A DNA stretch of 64,000 bases from NCBI GenBank assembly GCA_903813345.2, contig CAIIXF020000008.1, positions 17,282,822 through 17,346,821 of the forward strand, in the 5' to 3' direction. Position numbers and translations under genes: made by a program. Origin of the DNA: Owenia fusiformis (lineage: Eukaryota; Annelida; Polychaeta; Sabellida; Oweniidae). Positions 53,128 through 63,610 of the stretch are shown here, piece after piece; positions within the stretch are counted from its first letter, which is position 1, and the number at the start of each line of letters is the position of its first letter. The notes under the pieces were generated by a model that saw nothing but the letters and a program-made list of their open reading frames with translations, had not been told where the DNA came from and did not search any database.

Positions 53128-56100
53128 TTACTTCTTTGGTGAATCTAAGCTATCATAAGGGTGCCTTGGTTGGGTCAAATGACTCGAAGGAGAGAACATC
53201 CCAGCAGGCATTCCAGGGAATAACCCGGGGTGGCTTACAGGAGGCATACCTGGTATCCCATAAGGATTCAAACCAGGGAGGCCCATATATGGGAGCATTG
53301 GCATTTGTGGTGATAGGCCCATGGGATATGGCATGCCTGGTCGTGTCATCATCATAGGAAGGCCACCAAATCCAAAGGCTCCGGGCATCATCTGAGCAAT
53401 TCTCTCATCTGCTATAGCTTGAGCCTCTGCTAGTGACATCTTAGGGAGAGGTTTCTCTTTATCACCAGAGGTCTCTCCATTCTTCACTTCTTCTCCAGGA
53501 GATTTTGGGTTGCTAGGGCGACCAGCCAAAGGAGCTTGCATGTGATTCCCAACATGCCCCATTCTAGATATATCAGCATCTGAGTGACGTCTCTCCTGTG
53601 TTAGGAAACCCCTTTCTTGGGCTGAATATGGATGCGCTTGTTCCCTTGGGGGAACTCCCCTTTCCTGGTGGGAATCCCTTGTGTGTAACTCTCTAGGGAT
53701 AAAGGATTTTTCTTTGGGTGACTCCCTATTCCTTTCATGGGGTGGTTCATTATGTGGAAAATGCCTATCTTTGGGCAATTCACGAGAGAGAAATGCTTCT
53801 GAGTGGCGTCGGCCTTGTTCGCTCATATGCAATAACCTGTCTCTAGGGTCAAGGGTCGGGCTGCCACTATGGGCAGGTCTTGGGTGGCACAATGCCGGGT
53901 GCTTAATATCTGGATTGCCATCCCTACTTGACATAGGACTTCCACTATGAGCTGGTCTTGGTAGCCCTGGGAGTTTCCTCTCCTGGGGTGCATCCCTTGG
54001 GAGATACAACAGCTCCCTGGGGTCAGACCGCATTGGACTTCCACTATGGGCAGGCCTGGGTGGTAGAATAGAGGGATAGATATCCCTGGGGGGCACTCTA
54101 TCATCCCTAGGGGGCACTCTATCATCCCTAGGGGGAGCTGTATGGTGATGAACATCCCTATTTGCTTCAGAGAAAATATGAACACTATTCATCATTGGAT
54201 TATGGGAAGGTTTCGATATCCCAGCTGTGGGTAAATTCTTATCCATATCTCTACAGGGAGACCCCTGAACCCTTGATTCCCCTTGGATGTTATTATGTGG
54301 TTTGGGATCAAGCCTAGGAGGCGAACTTGATTTACTAATGTTTGGAGTCCCTATGAGACTTGCAACAGAGAAGCCACCAAGGGATGCACTGGGTTGACTT
54401 GGCTTGGCATAAGATGAGCCTCGGATTGTCATATTAATGGGAGAATCCTGCGTTGAACCGTGTTTCTCCGGATCAAATTTATCACTCGAATTACTGTCTG
54501 AATAAGGAACCTGTCCAAACCTCTTTTTCAACATTTCTAATCCAGGTTGGGTTGTACCTTGAATCTCTGATGAATCCCTGTGTTTCACTAGGGGAGGGGG
54601 ATTTGGCAACTGGGTGGCATTATTCACTTGTTTAGGGTCTGGGATCAGAGGGGGTGGTATCCCTGCTCCTTGATTTTGATCAGATGCTTCCGTTTCATTC
54701 TTTATTGAATGTTCTTGACTATGCATATTTGTATTAGAAACTTCAGGTGTCTCATGCTTCAACTTTACTGACAAATCAATACCAGGTGCTATAGTGCTTT
54801 CAGGTGGTCTAGAAACATCTAAGTCCATAGGAGAATGCTCCCTATTCTGTCCATAGATTTCCTCCTTTGGGAGGATACTCCCTGGGAGAAGGGTGTCTGA
54901 AACTTTACCTCCACTCACTCCTTGGAAAGGAGGTCCCTCTGCATTCCCATGCTGCACTTCTAACCCGCCCACAGATGTAACATTTAGAGTTTTATTATGC
55001 TTTGATTGTGGCGATAACATTGTAGGTCCTGAGTTGTTCTGAATATAGGCCTCCAAAGGTTTGTACTGCGTATAAGGGGTCCCTGGAGGCGAGGCAGACG
55101 GCTGCCTCTGAGCAATAGAACCAGCAGCATCCATCCTAAAACACAATTAAAATATTTGAGATGTTTTTCAAATAATGGAGTTTACAAACATATTATGTTG
55201 ATTGATTGTGATTAAAAGAGGGTGGTTTGTCCAATGACATTCGAGAAATTATTTGGCCAATAGAAGCCATGAAATCTATGCACAATTTTTTTAATAGAAC
55301 AATTTAATGATTTTTGTTTGAAATGCTCAATAGATGGCTCTTATTTCAAGGGGTTTCCCTTTGGTATTCCCTTTGCAATTGTGTGGTTAGATTTTAAATC
55401 AAAAATAAATTAGAAGAAGGCATTAACATGCAAATTGTCACCACCTGCCACAGACACTGTCTGCATAAAACCAACCACTGAATACCGAACACCAACCACC
55501 GAATGCTATACATAACAAGTTTGGAGACAATAACAATATGTCAACACTTCCCAATGATCAAACCATGCAGCAATTTGTAAAATGTAGAAGGGGAGAGAAA
55601 TAGCCCATCGAGAGATGAACTGATAAAATCTTCATGAGAAGCAACAAAACCTTTAGTTTTTGAGAGGTGAGAAGAAAATTATAAACTGAATATATAAATA
55701 ACATCATTTCAAAGAGCAACATAGTGATCTACCCTTAGTCCAAGATTTCACAACGTTGCCCATTGAAATGAGGTTATTAGAATTATCACCACCTATTGTA
55801 ACTAAGTACAAACTCGCTATTCGCCCTGGGCCAGGGTGAATAATAATAACCACTATGGCTCGCACTATGCCCAAGTAACTATTGCTTAAGTTAAATAGTA
55901 AAATATAAGCCTTGTCAACTAGTACTAATACAATGAGAACAGGCCTCGCAATGTGATGATAATTAGAGTTAATATAACTCCTGCCTTTTCATCAATAAAG
56001 ACAGGCCCATAGCCAGGGGGGTTCCAGGGTTCGGGCAAACCCCCCTGGCCATAAATCATGCAGTTTTTCACCATTTTATGCACTTCTTGAGTGATTTGAG

Positions 56101-59100
56101 CCATATTTGGTCCAAAATTATTAAATGTGAACCCCCCTGGAAATTTTTGAAAACTGAACCCCCCTTGGAAAATCCTGGCTACGGGCCTGAAAGACATGTG
56201 AGAGAATAAAGCATGCTCACTGAACTCACTTGGTGTCTACGAACATGGGTTTAACCTCGCTAATATTTGGTTCACTCAAGGTGTTAGCAGATGTGGATGG
56301 TGGAAAACTACTCATTGGTGTACTCTCTGTGTCAGCAGACATGGACTGCTCAATACTAGTTGGTGGTAGTGTTGTAGTGTTTGGAAACATGGGTTGTGAA
56401 AAACCTGCCGGTGTTCCAATCTTAGTTTCAATTTCATCTTCTGTTGATTCATCTTCCGTTTCTTCCTGAAAAATTTTCACGTTCCTCATAATTCATTGTC
56501 CGATGTATGATTAACAGAAAATTCACCAATTTTTCTCTGATTTCTGCCTATAGGTACATATGCATATGTGTTGTCAATCAAAAAAATCATTTATGAAATA
56601 AAAAAAATGAACAATGATTTTTTTAAGTCATTTCTTGCAAACTTTCATGTTTTTGTGTAGCATTCAATTCTCATATATTGTGAATACTGGAGTTATAAAA
56701 ATAATACAGTTGCTAATCATCTTATTGAGACGATAAATCATTAAAGTGGTTCTAATTTCTTAAAGATAGAATCTGTATCAAAAGAAATGAAAGTTGTAAG
56801 CATTATTTGTTTTTGGGTTAGCTATTTTCTTTCATATAATCGTATTACAAAGAGGGAGAAGACACCAATGTCATATAATTCTCCTTTTAAAATATATGAT
56901 ACTGGACTATTCCAGACATATTGATATCTTATGGAAGTAAGAAATAACATCCTGTTTCTAATATTTCTTCTATATTTACGTACATGTTCTATTTTTACAT
57001 AATAATAAACATTGTACTCTGTTAACATGCTAATAACTATATATTTAATAGAATTTGGAGTGTGGAAATAATAAATAGATAAACAGCAAGAAAAAGATTC
57101 AAGTAAAATAGTATACTTTGTAAAACCCAACAAAACAAAGCATCTGACGTCAATGACTTGTGATTACATCAATATGAATAATTCAATGTACAATACTGTA
57201 AAATAATTAATCTACGCAAATAATACACTTCCTACATAAACATACTTTTATGAATAATTTACCTCGGATATATCAGATTCTGTACTTCTTTTATCATCAA
57301 GCTTCATCTTTTTTGGTCTGAAATAGGATTTATAAAGGCTTACAATCAATGCAGGAAAATCTCAACTAGAAGCCTCAAGCAAAACTAGGTTTAAAGTAAC
57401 ATTTACAAGTTTTTAGAGGGTACTTTTTATTTTTCTCTATTATCATATGTATTATGTATATCATATGTATTATGTATATCATATAAATTACTTCAACTAA
57501 TATGTCATTCATCTGTCATTTAATTACACATTTTCTTCACACTATTTCTTGATTAATTCATTAACATTATGCTGTATGCAGTATTTAATACTATACCACG
57601 CGGTAGTATCTCTTCGGGACGTATCGAAACCACTCCGTCCCGAAAAACCTTTAATTTGAATTCAAAACCTACCCCAGTGTTTGAAAATCAAGGATTGTGA
57701 GTCTCACACTTCACCGTTTTTCTTCAAACTTGCTCCGTACAAAGCTTCACAGAAATACCTTTCAGTCGATACATTGATTTCGTGTACAAAGTACCTCGTT
57801 TTAGCGGCGTTTTGGTCCCCAGCTGTGAGATAAAGCAAATTTTCATAACTTTCAACTGTAAGTCAAGTTATCTCGTCAGTCTTTTACCCATTCTCGCCCA
57901 TAATTTCAGAATGGACTCCCATTACAACCTTCCATCGCTACGTCTTGATTTTTGGGCATCAAACGCAGCAGTTTCTAAATCATCCACACATCTCTTCAAA
58001 TTTGACCAATACGTCCCGTCATCTTCCACTACGCCCCGCCGAGTCTATCACTATACACGTAGAGTTGCATTCTAAAACAATTTGTCCATCGATGTGTCCG
58101 TTTGTAGGTTGCCATTGTCGATTCTAAATACCAATCGGATTGTGTTTTAAGATTTACCCATTCTTGTCCATTTTCAATATACCTATAATAGGGTGGTCCA
58201 AAATCTCCCTAAAATTTAGATTTCCCTATATTGCAATATAAAGATTTTAATTACTGAACAATTGAAAATATTTTTAAGAAACGTTTTAAGTGCCCTAGCT
58301 ATCCTTGAAAACATTTTAAAATGCGAAAGGATGGGTGATGTCAATTATATTATTTTCAGCATAACGTTAGAAACATGTATCATTTTATATGGTACACGTT
58401 TCATAATGTAATGTAAAGCTTTGTTAGTACTTTGCCTTGGATGTCATACAGTACATTTACACTGTGGCATGATGATGAACTTAGAAAATATGTATAGTCA
58501 TGACAAAATGTTCTTTGTGATATAATAGTATCATTCTGATACGTATTACATGTTTATGTTTAGTGCATAAAATTCATAGCCAGATCAATAATTCGGAGAG
58601 AATACGCTGGACGATAGAATATTAAAAACTATAAAAACATTCTTCATAGAATTAAGCAAATAGTGTTATTATCATTTAAGTAGTAACTGCATATGTTTAA
58701 AACCACTCTGTTTAAATACAGGTAAATAAATAAATATGATGCAATGAAAATTGAAGCTTTCTGTCGAGAGCAATAGTCATCACAATAGTATAGCGTTTTT
58801 CTTTTACATGTTACTTTTTGTACATCATTGATTGATCCGCTCTTATCTGCCCTCGGCCGATAATTTATAAATTATTTATGTTGAACATTAGCAAAACAAG
58901 ATTCCAGATTTTATTGTGTTTCAAACCAGACACTTGGTTTCCTCACAAAATCAAATACAGGACAATTACATATAATTAAAGTTAAAAAGCAACATCTTCA
59001 CAAACATTTAAATTATCAATTTCATGCAATCAGTTATAGTTATACTCCGTATGTATGCTAAACTTAAGACTGGTGTTAAGAATCGACCAAGGCAAACCTA

Positions 59101-60031
59101 TGTTAAATTACACAACGATGAACAAAATGTTTTAGAATACAACTCCACGTTTGTAGTCATAGACTCGGCGGGGCGTAGTGGAAGGTGACGGGACGTATTA
59201 GTCAAATTTTAAGAGATGTGTGGATGATTAAGAACCTGCTGCGTTTGATGCCCAAAAATCAAAACGTAGCGATGGAAGGTTGTAATGGGAGTCCATTCTG
59301 AAATTATGAGCGAGAATGGGTAAAAGACTGGCGAGATAACTTGACTTACAGTTGAAAGTTATGAAAATTTGCTTTATCTCGCAGCTGGGGACCAAAACGC
59401 CGCTAAAACGAGGTACTTTGTACACGAAAACAATGTATCGACTGAAAGGTATTTCTGTGAAGCTTTGTACGGAACAAGTTTGAAGAAAAACGGTGAAGTG
59501 TGAGACTCACAATCCTTGATTTTCAAACACTGGGGTAGGTTTTAAATTCAAATTAACGGTTTTTTCGGGACGGAGTGGTTTCGATTCGTCCCGAAGAGAT
59601 ACTACCGCGTGTATACATGTACAGTAAAACCTGTTATCATAATCTGAACACCTTTTAAATATGAACATCTTTTTCGGTCCAATTCTTTAATCCGCCAGAC
59701 TTCCATGATAAATAAATCTTGATATATGATCATCTGTCAATCTGATCACTTTCCACCCGTTCCAATAGCATTCAGATGAGTCAAGTTTTACAATACTCAT
59801 GAATCATTCATTCACCACATAAAAATCAAAAGATCTCACCTTCCAGGTCCTTTTTTAGCTCCAGAATTGTGAGATTTGTTCGTGCTTGGGGGCCTCTTTG
59901 TTGACACTGATGTGCCCTCTCCACTATTACTGGCCTCTTCTTCCGCTCCCTCGTTATCAGCGACATCTTTTATGTTGGCAACCAGATCCTTGAGGAAGTC
60001 AAACTGCTTCACAGACTCTATTGTCTGCTTG
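53128..60031 (-). CDS. DRAP1: NC2-alpha (DRAP1) with long proline-rich tail, 3' part
   Basis: NC2-alpha pairs with DR1 through a histone fold, binds TBP on DNA and represses RNA polymerase II initiation. Exons in phase: 60031-59840, 57317-57263, 56465-56230, 55135-53128; about 829 residues. The first begins inside the last helix of the fold: KQTIESVKQFDFLKDLV matches the human KQCIELEQQFDFLKDLV. Next comes an acidic stretch (STESDISEEETEDESTEDE) like the human one. The last exon alone codes 668 residues of Pro/Ser/Arg/His-rich sequence, including three RPAHSGSP repeats, DDRVPPR repeats and a Met/Pro/Gly-rich end. Human DRAP1 is about 205 residues in total. The histone-fold exons are not in the window. 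An open frame continues upstream of 60031, but the ttccag acceptor and homology place the border there. Confidence 0.82.
56002..56189. mobile_element. MITE with CAGGCCCGTAGCCAGG ends, copy 2
   Basis: Same terminal repeats as 17952-18146, with exact 5-base flanks AAAGA on both sides. It lies just downstream of NC2-alpha exon 56465-56230. Confidence 0.8.
57597..59611. mobile_element. 2.0-kb palindromic element, 5-base target duplication
   Basis: Begins CACGCGGTAGTATCTC and ends GAGATACTACCGCGTG, flanked by TATAC on each side (57592-57596 and 59612-59616). Inverted arms of about 500 bases (to about 58095 and from about 59110) are nearly identical, each with an open frame beginning MYKVPRFSGVLVP. 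The 1-kb centre has no coding frame I recognise. It lies in the NC2-alpha intron between exons 59840 and 57317. Confidence 0.82.
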
Positions 60032-60621
60032 CTGGAAATAGATTTTAGCACTTTAATAGCTTTTTCATTCATTATTAATTTATTCAGTTGGGAGTATTTT
60101 AGTGAAACGTGCCCCATGGTTCAGTATATTCATTAAGGTTTTATTACTCATTTGAGAAGTAAGGGGTCCTTCGTTGAACTTCGACGTATGGGGTTACTTC
60201 ATCATGAGACTACTGCGACTATGGAGTTATTTCGACCATGGCTGATAATTCAAATTGGGAATTGGTCATCTTGGATTAAAATGTTGCCTATTAATTGGAG
60301 ATTTCAATTTATTTTTAAAATTTTCAAAAAGCATATATGGCAGACAGCCTGAAGTTTGTGAATATCTTTTTTTGAAGATTAAATCCAATGGTGTCATAGC
60401 GTTTGTTTGAAAACATTAAACAAGATATTTTCCTTCATATAAAATGCACCTGTCAATGTTTGTGATAACTAGAACCTACAGGTGTCAATTCTTTGTTTGT
60501 AAACATTAAGCTTTTTCTTGAAGATAAAATTCACCTGTTTGTTTGTCATGTGTTTCTGCCAAACTTGACCAAACTGGTAAAAACTTAAAATACAAAGATT
60601 ACATTCAAAAAATTAAAAGCA

Positions 60622-60628
60622 TATATAA
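60622..60628 (+). promoter_or_regulatory. TATA box of the intronless gene
   Basis: TATATAA 100 bases before the ATG at 60728, leaving room for a short leader of about 70 bases. Suits a compact intronless gene. Confidence 0.45.
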
Positions 60629-60727
60629 CCAAACTTTTTAAGGACTGATCATAACTGATTTGATTACTGTAGTGATCATATCAGAAATTGACAGACAAAC
60701 AACACCACTGATTCACTCAGCGACACA

Positions 60728-61192
60728 ATGGATGTACAAAGCAACATAATGGATGATGCACCTAGTGATATCATGGATTCCTATTCTATGAGAGAGTTCG
60801 AAGCCTCCAGACAGGCAGAACTTGAGAATAACAATGACCTTGACTATGCCACCATACAGCTTGATTCAGCCTACAGAAAATTTACCAAGGCATGTGATCA
60901 ACTCCTTGTCATTGATGACCAGACCAAGATGGTAGAGGTGCATTACAAGCGAGCGCAAGCTAAGGAGAACCAGAGAGAGGCTCATCGCTATTCCCTGCAT
61001 CTACAGCTATCCACACTCAGCAACATGAAGATGATGTTCTACTACTATGCTCAAGAGATGGCTGAAGTGGTCCAAGAACTGAAGACCAAAGTTCAACAGA
61101 TGGAAGCCCAAGATTCTGATGCTGAGTCTGAATATTCATTCATTGATGATGAAGAATATGATGAAGGTGAAGAGGAAGACATGGAATATTAG
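60728..61192 (+). CDS. Intronless 154-residue acidic coiled-coil protein with histone-type 3' end
   Basis: I do not recognise this protein. It is one uninterrupted frame with a good start context (cacaATGG). Residues 1-40 are acidic and Met/Asp/Ser-rich; 40-125 are charged and predicted by eye to be helical with coiled-coil character (AYRKFTKACDQLLVIDDQTK, then AEVVQELKTKVQQME); 126-154 are strongly acidic, ending EDMEY. No transmembrane segment, signal peptide or histone fold is visible. Two tandem histone-type stem-loops follow the stop within 45 bases, and a TATA box precedes it, so its mRNA is probably made in S phase without a poly-A tail. It lies antisense to, and probably inside, an upstream intron of NC2-alpha. 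Confidence 0.75.
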   Translation: MDVQSNIMDDAPSDIMDSYSMREFEASRQAELENNNDLDYATIQLDSAYRKFTKACDQLLVIDDQTKMVEVHYKRAQAKENQREAHRYSLHLQLSTLSNMKMMFYYYAQEMAEVVQELKTKVQQMEAQDSDAESEYSFIDDEEYDEGEEEDMEY

Positions 61193-61197
61193 GTGAA

Positions 61198-61213
61198 AGT
61201 CCTTTTCAGGGCT
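61198..61213 (+). terminator. First histone-type 3' stem-loop (one G-T pair)
   Basis: AGTCCT TTTC AGGGCT, a 6-base stem with one G-T pair and a TTTC loop, five bases after the stop codon of the intronless gene. Confidence 0.65.
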
Positions 61214-61219
61214 ACAAAC

Positions 61220-61235
61220 GGTCCTTTTCAGGACC
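61220..61235 (+). terminator. Canonical histone mRNA 3' stem-loop
   Basis: GGTCCT TTTC AGGACC: perfect 6-base stem and 4-base loop, preceded by ACAAAC and followed by ACCAG, as in replication-dependent histone messages. A purine-rich AAAAGAGAAA at about 61249-61258 fits the histone downstream element bound by U7 snRNA. Confidence 0.85.
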
Positions 61236-61359
61236 ACCAGATACTTTCAAAAGAGAAATTAGTGATGAATTTGTCCAGTTTTTGTTTGAACTTTGAACTG
61301 CATGTTTTATGAGGGGATATTGGCAACTTCCTTGGTTGCATAAGTGACTCCCATGGTCC

Positions 61360-61620
61360 AAAGAGAAAGCCCTTTTAAGGGCTTCAAACGGTCCTTTTCA
61401 GTACCACCAAATATTTAAAATTAAAAATGTTGATGAATTTGTCTAATTTTTTGTTTGAACTGCATGTTTTATGAATCAATCTATCACATACAATTTACAA
61501 TTTGTACTATGTAAACCTTAAAATATAAAGCATGAGGGGCTCTTGCCAACTTCCTTGATTGCCTCTGTGGCTCCTATTGTTCTTTCAGGACCACCAAATA
61601 TTTTCAAAAGAGCAATTGGT
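61360..61620 (+). repeat. Degenerate tandem copies of the stem-loop block
   Basis: A block of about 170 bases including the double stem-loop and the following TGATGAATTTGTC-TTTGAACTGCATGTTTTATGA is repeated: AGCCCT TTTA AGGGCT at 61368-61383, a mismatched GGTCCT TTTC AGTACC at about 61390-61405, and a remnant TTTCAGGACCACC at about 61579. The intervening ACTTCCTTGGTTGC is also repeated. Confidence 0.75.
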
Positions 61621-61639
61621 GGTGACACATATAAATAAA

Positions 61640-61785
61640 TATTCTGTATTTCCTATTGTTAACAGTGGTTAATAAGCCCAAGATGGGCTGGGTAAAATTG
61701 TAATTAATTGTTTTATATTTTATTGAATTGTGAGACTGACCACTATGAATAAACAAATAAACTAAACTAAACTAACTACAAATAA
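61640..61785. repeat. Dispersed repeat ending in AACTA units, copy 1
   Basis: TTTCCTATTGTTAACAGT through GATGGGCTGGGTAAAATTG to an (AACTA)n-like tail. Second copy at 63475-63610. Probably the 3' end of a SINE or LINE. Confidence 0.7.
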
Positions 61786-62018
61786 AGAAGGAAAGTTTTA
61801 ACATCCACAGTACAGTACAGGCAATAGAAATGGATATTGATACAGCATCACCCAAATAGACAGTTTTATGTCTTCATGTATAGAATATAAAATGTGTCAG
61901 AATTTTACAATTATCATTGCTTATGTTCTGCTAGTGAATGGTCGGGGCCAAGCTTCTACTTAGATTTTTAGCATAAATCAATTGTTCACTTCTAATTCTT
62001 TGAGTACTTAAATCATAT

Positions 62019-62285
62019 TGTATTAAATATGCACTAATTTATTGTATTAAATATGCACTAATTTATTGTATCAAATCTACACTTTTATCTTATTGTATTA
62101 AATCTATATTTCTATCTTATTGTATTAAATTAACACTTCTTTCTTATTGTATTAAATGTATACATTTAATTCACTCATGGGCTTTCAACTCTAATTGAAA
62201 GCCCATGATTCACTGTATCAAATCTACATCTTATACCTATCTATCTTATTGTATCAAATCTATACTTCTATATTCTTGTATCTTA
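62019..62285. repeat. TTATTGTATTAAAT tandem region
   Basis: About ten loosely spaced units containing CTTATTGTATTAAATCTA variants. The 32-base hairpin at 62176-62207 is inserted in it. Confidence 0.75.
62176..62207. mobile_element. 32-base hairpin insertion with 7-base flanking repeat, copy 2
   Basis: CATGGGCTTTCAA, six central bases, TTGAAAGCCCATG, flanked by exact ATTCACT repeats (62169-62175 and 62208-62214). Same arms as 18322-18355, different flank. Confidence 0.75.
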
Positions 62286-62289
62286 TCAA

Positions 62290-63474
62290 AGCTGAAACCG
62301 TTAAAGTTTAAGTCATTAAGATGAAAAATTCACTTTCAATTTGAGATTAAAAAGCACTGAATAATTATTCATCATTATTAAGAACTCTCATGAATATTCC
62401 GAAGGTTGAATCAATCCCGATCATTTATACAATACACTTTGTAATCACTCTATTGCATGAGACCAGCAAATAAAATGCCGACAATACATTGTTCCAGAAA
62501 AGATCACACAGAACTTGATGTATTTGACATTTAAGTGTGATAAAGTGCCACTAGTCACTAATTGAGACAATAAACATTGTTTTGTTAGCGATTTTATGCC
62601 TGCATGAACTGCTAGTATACACAATCGGTCGTGTTAACCATTTCCCTATCGATAGCGGTGCTTCCTTATATGGTGTGTAGCTAGGCATATGTATACTTCC
62701 CTCCATCATTTTGGCAACCAATAGTCCCCGTTTAAATCCCTTGCCAACCCCCAGGTGGGAGAGAGAGGAGGTACTGGTCAAATATCCACCTACATCTAGG
62801 GATTTTTTCTCTAAAGATGGACCCACATCTAGGGTTTTTCTTTGACCCACTTCGAGATAACAAAATTGAAATCCAACATTGACAGACTTTTACATGCTCT
62901 CAAATGAAAACTGCCCGTTGCCAAACTTAAAAGGAGGGAGTGTTTGTTATATGGTATGTAGCTAGGTATATTGTACTCCCACTAATATTTCAGGCTATTG
63001 CATTTCGCAATTTTGTGATTTTGAAATTCCGCGTCTATTAATTTATGCTAATTTTCTGTTTTTTGATATTTTACGGCTATTAATTTTCCCACATCCATAT
63101 AAACTTAACATTTCGTAAATGCCAGCTTTTGAAATTTCCCAGCTTTTATATTTTGCTAGTTTTCCTAACCTCATGAAAATATAAATTACAAAGTGTTCTA
63201 CAAACAAAAAGGGAAGAAAAGGTTGTATGTCCATTTTGTTATGTAGGTAGCCCTGCCATATATGTTAAGTTCCAACATTTTCTCTGTTTAAATATAACTA
63301 AATGTACCAATTTGACAAAACATAATATGACAATGAGTCAAAAAAATATCAACCAATGGGATTGAGAAAAACTTTAATATCAGCTTAAATGAGCTTATTA
63401 GCCTTTTGCAGATTATTGATGTAGATGTTGATTGATGGAGAAACATATAACTAGGTTTTTGTGTGTTAATTTTG
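62290..63474. other. No gene recognised
   Basis: AT-rich sequence. A pair of similar stretches (TTATATGGTGTGTAGCTAGG near 62668 and TTATATGGTATGTAGCTAGG near 62948) suggests another old repeat. Histone-fold codons for NC2-alpha were looked for on the minus strand and not found. Confidence 0.5.
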
Positions 63475-63610
63475 TATTTCCTATTGTTAACAGTAGTTTA
63501 TAAGTACAAGGTGGGCTGGGTAAAATTGTAATTAATTTTTTAAATATTTTTATTGAATTGTAAGACTGACCACTATAAATAAATAAATAAATAAACTAAA
63601 CTAAACTATG
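63475..63610. repeat. Dispersed repeat ending in AACTA units, copy 2
   Basis: Same order of blocks as 61640-61785, with (AAAT)n then AACTAAACTA at the end. Confidence 0.7.

Noticed and set aside
53681-54185. Several open frames overlapping the NC2-alpha tail exon
   Set aside because: Shadow frames of a long proline/arginine-rich exon.
57782-58075. MYKVPRFSG frame as a host gene
   Set aside because: Present in both arms of a palindromic element; part of the transposon, with no recognised domain.
59836-60117. A 93-codon frame starting MGHVSLKYSQ as a stand-alone gene
   Set aside because: The ttccag acceptor at 60032 and the match to NC2-alpha from KQTIESVKQF show that the upstream part is intron.
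62551-62850. Possible histone-fold exon of NC2-alpha
   Set aside because: The translated sequence has no resemblance to ARIKKIMQ or VIISRALELF; the missing exons are taken to lie outside the window.
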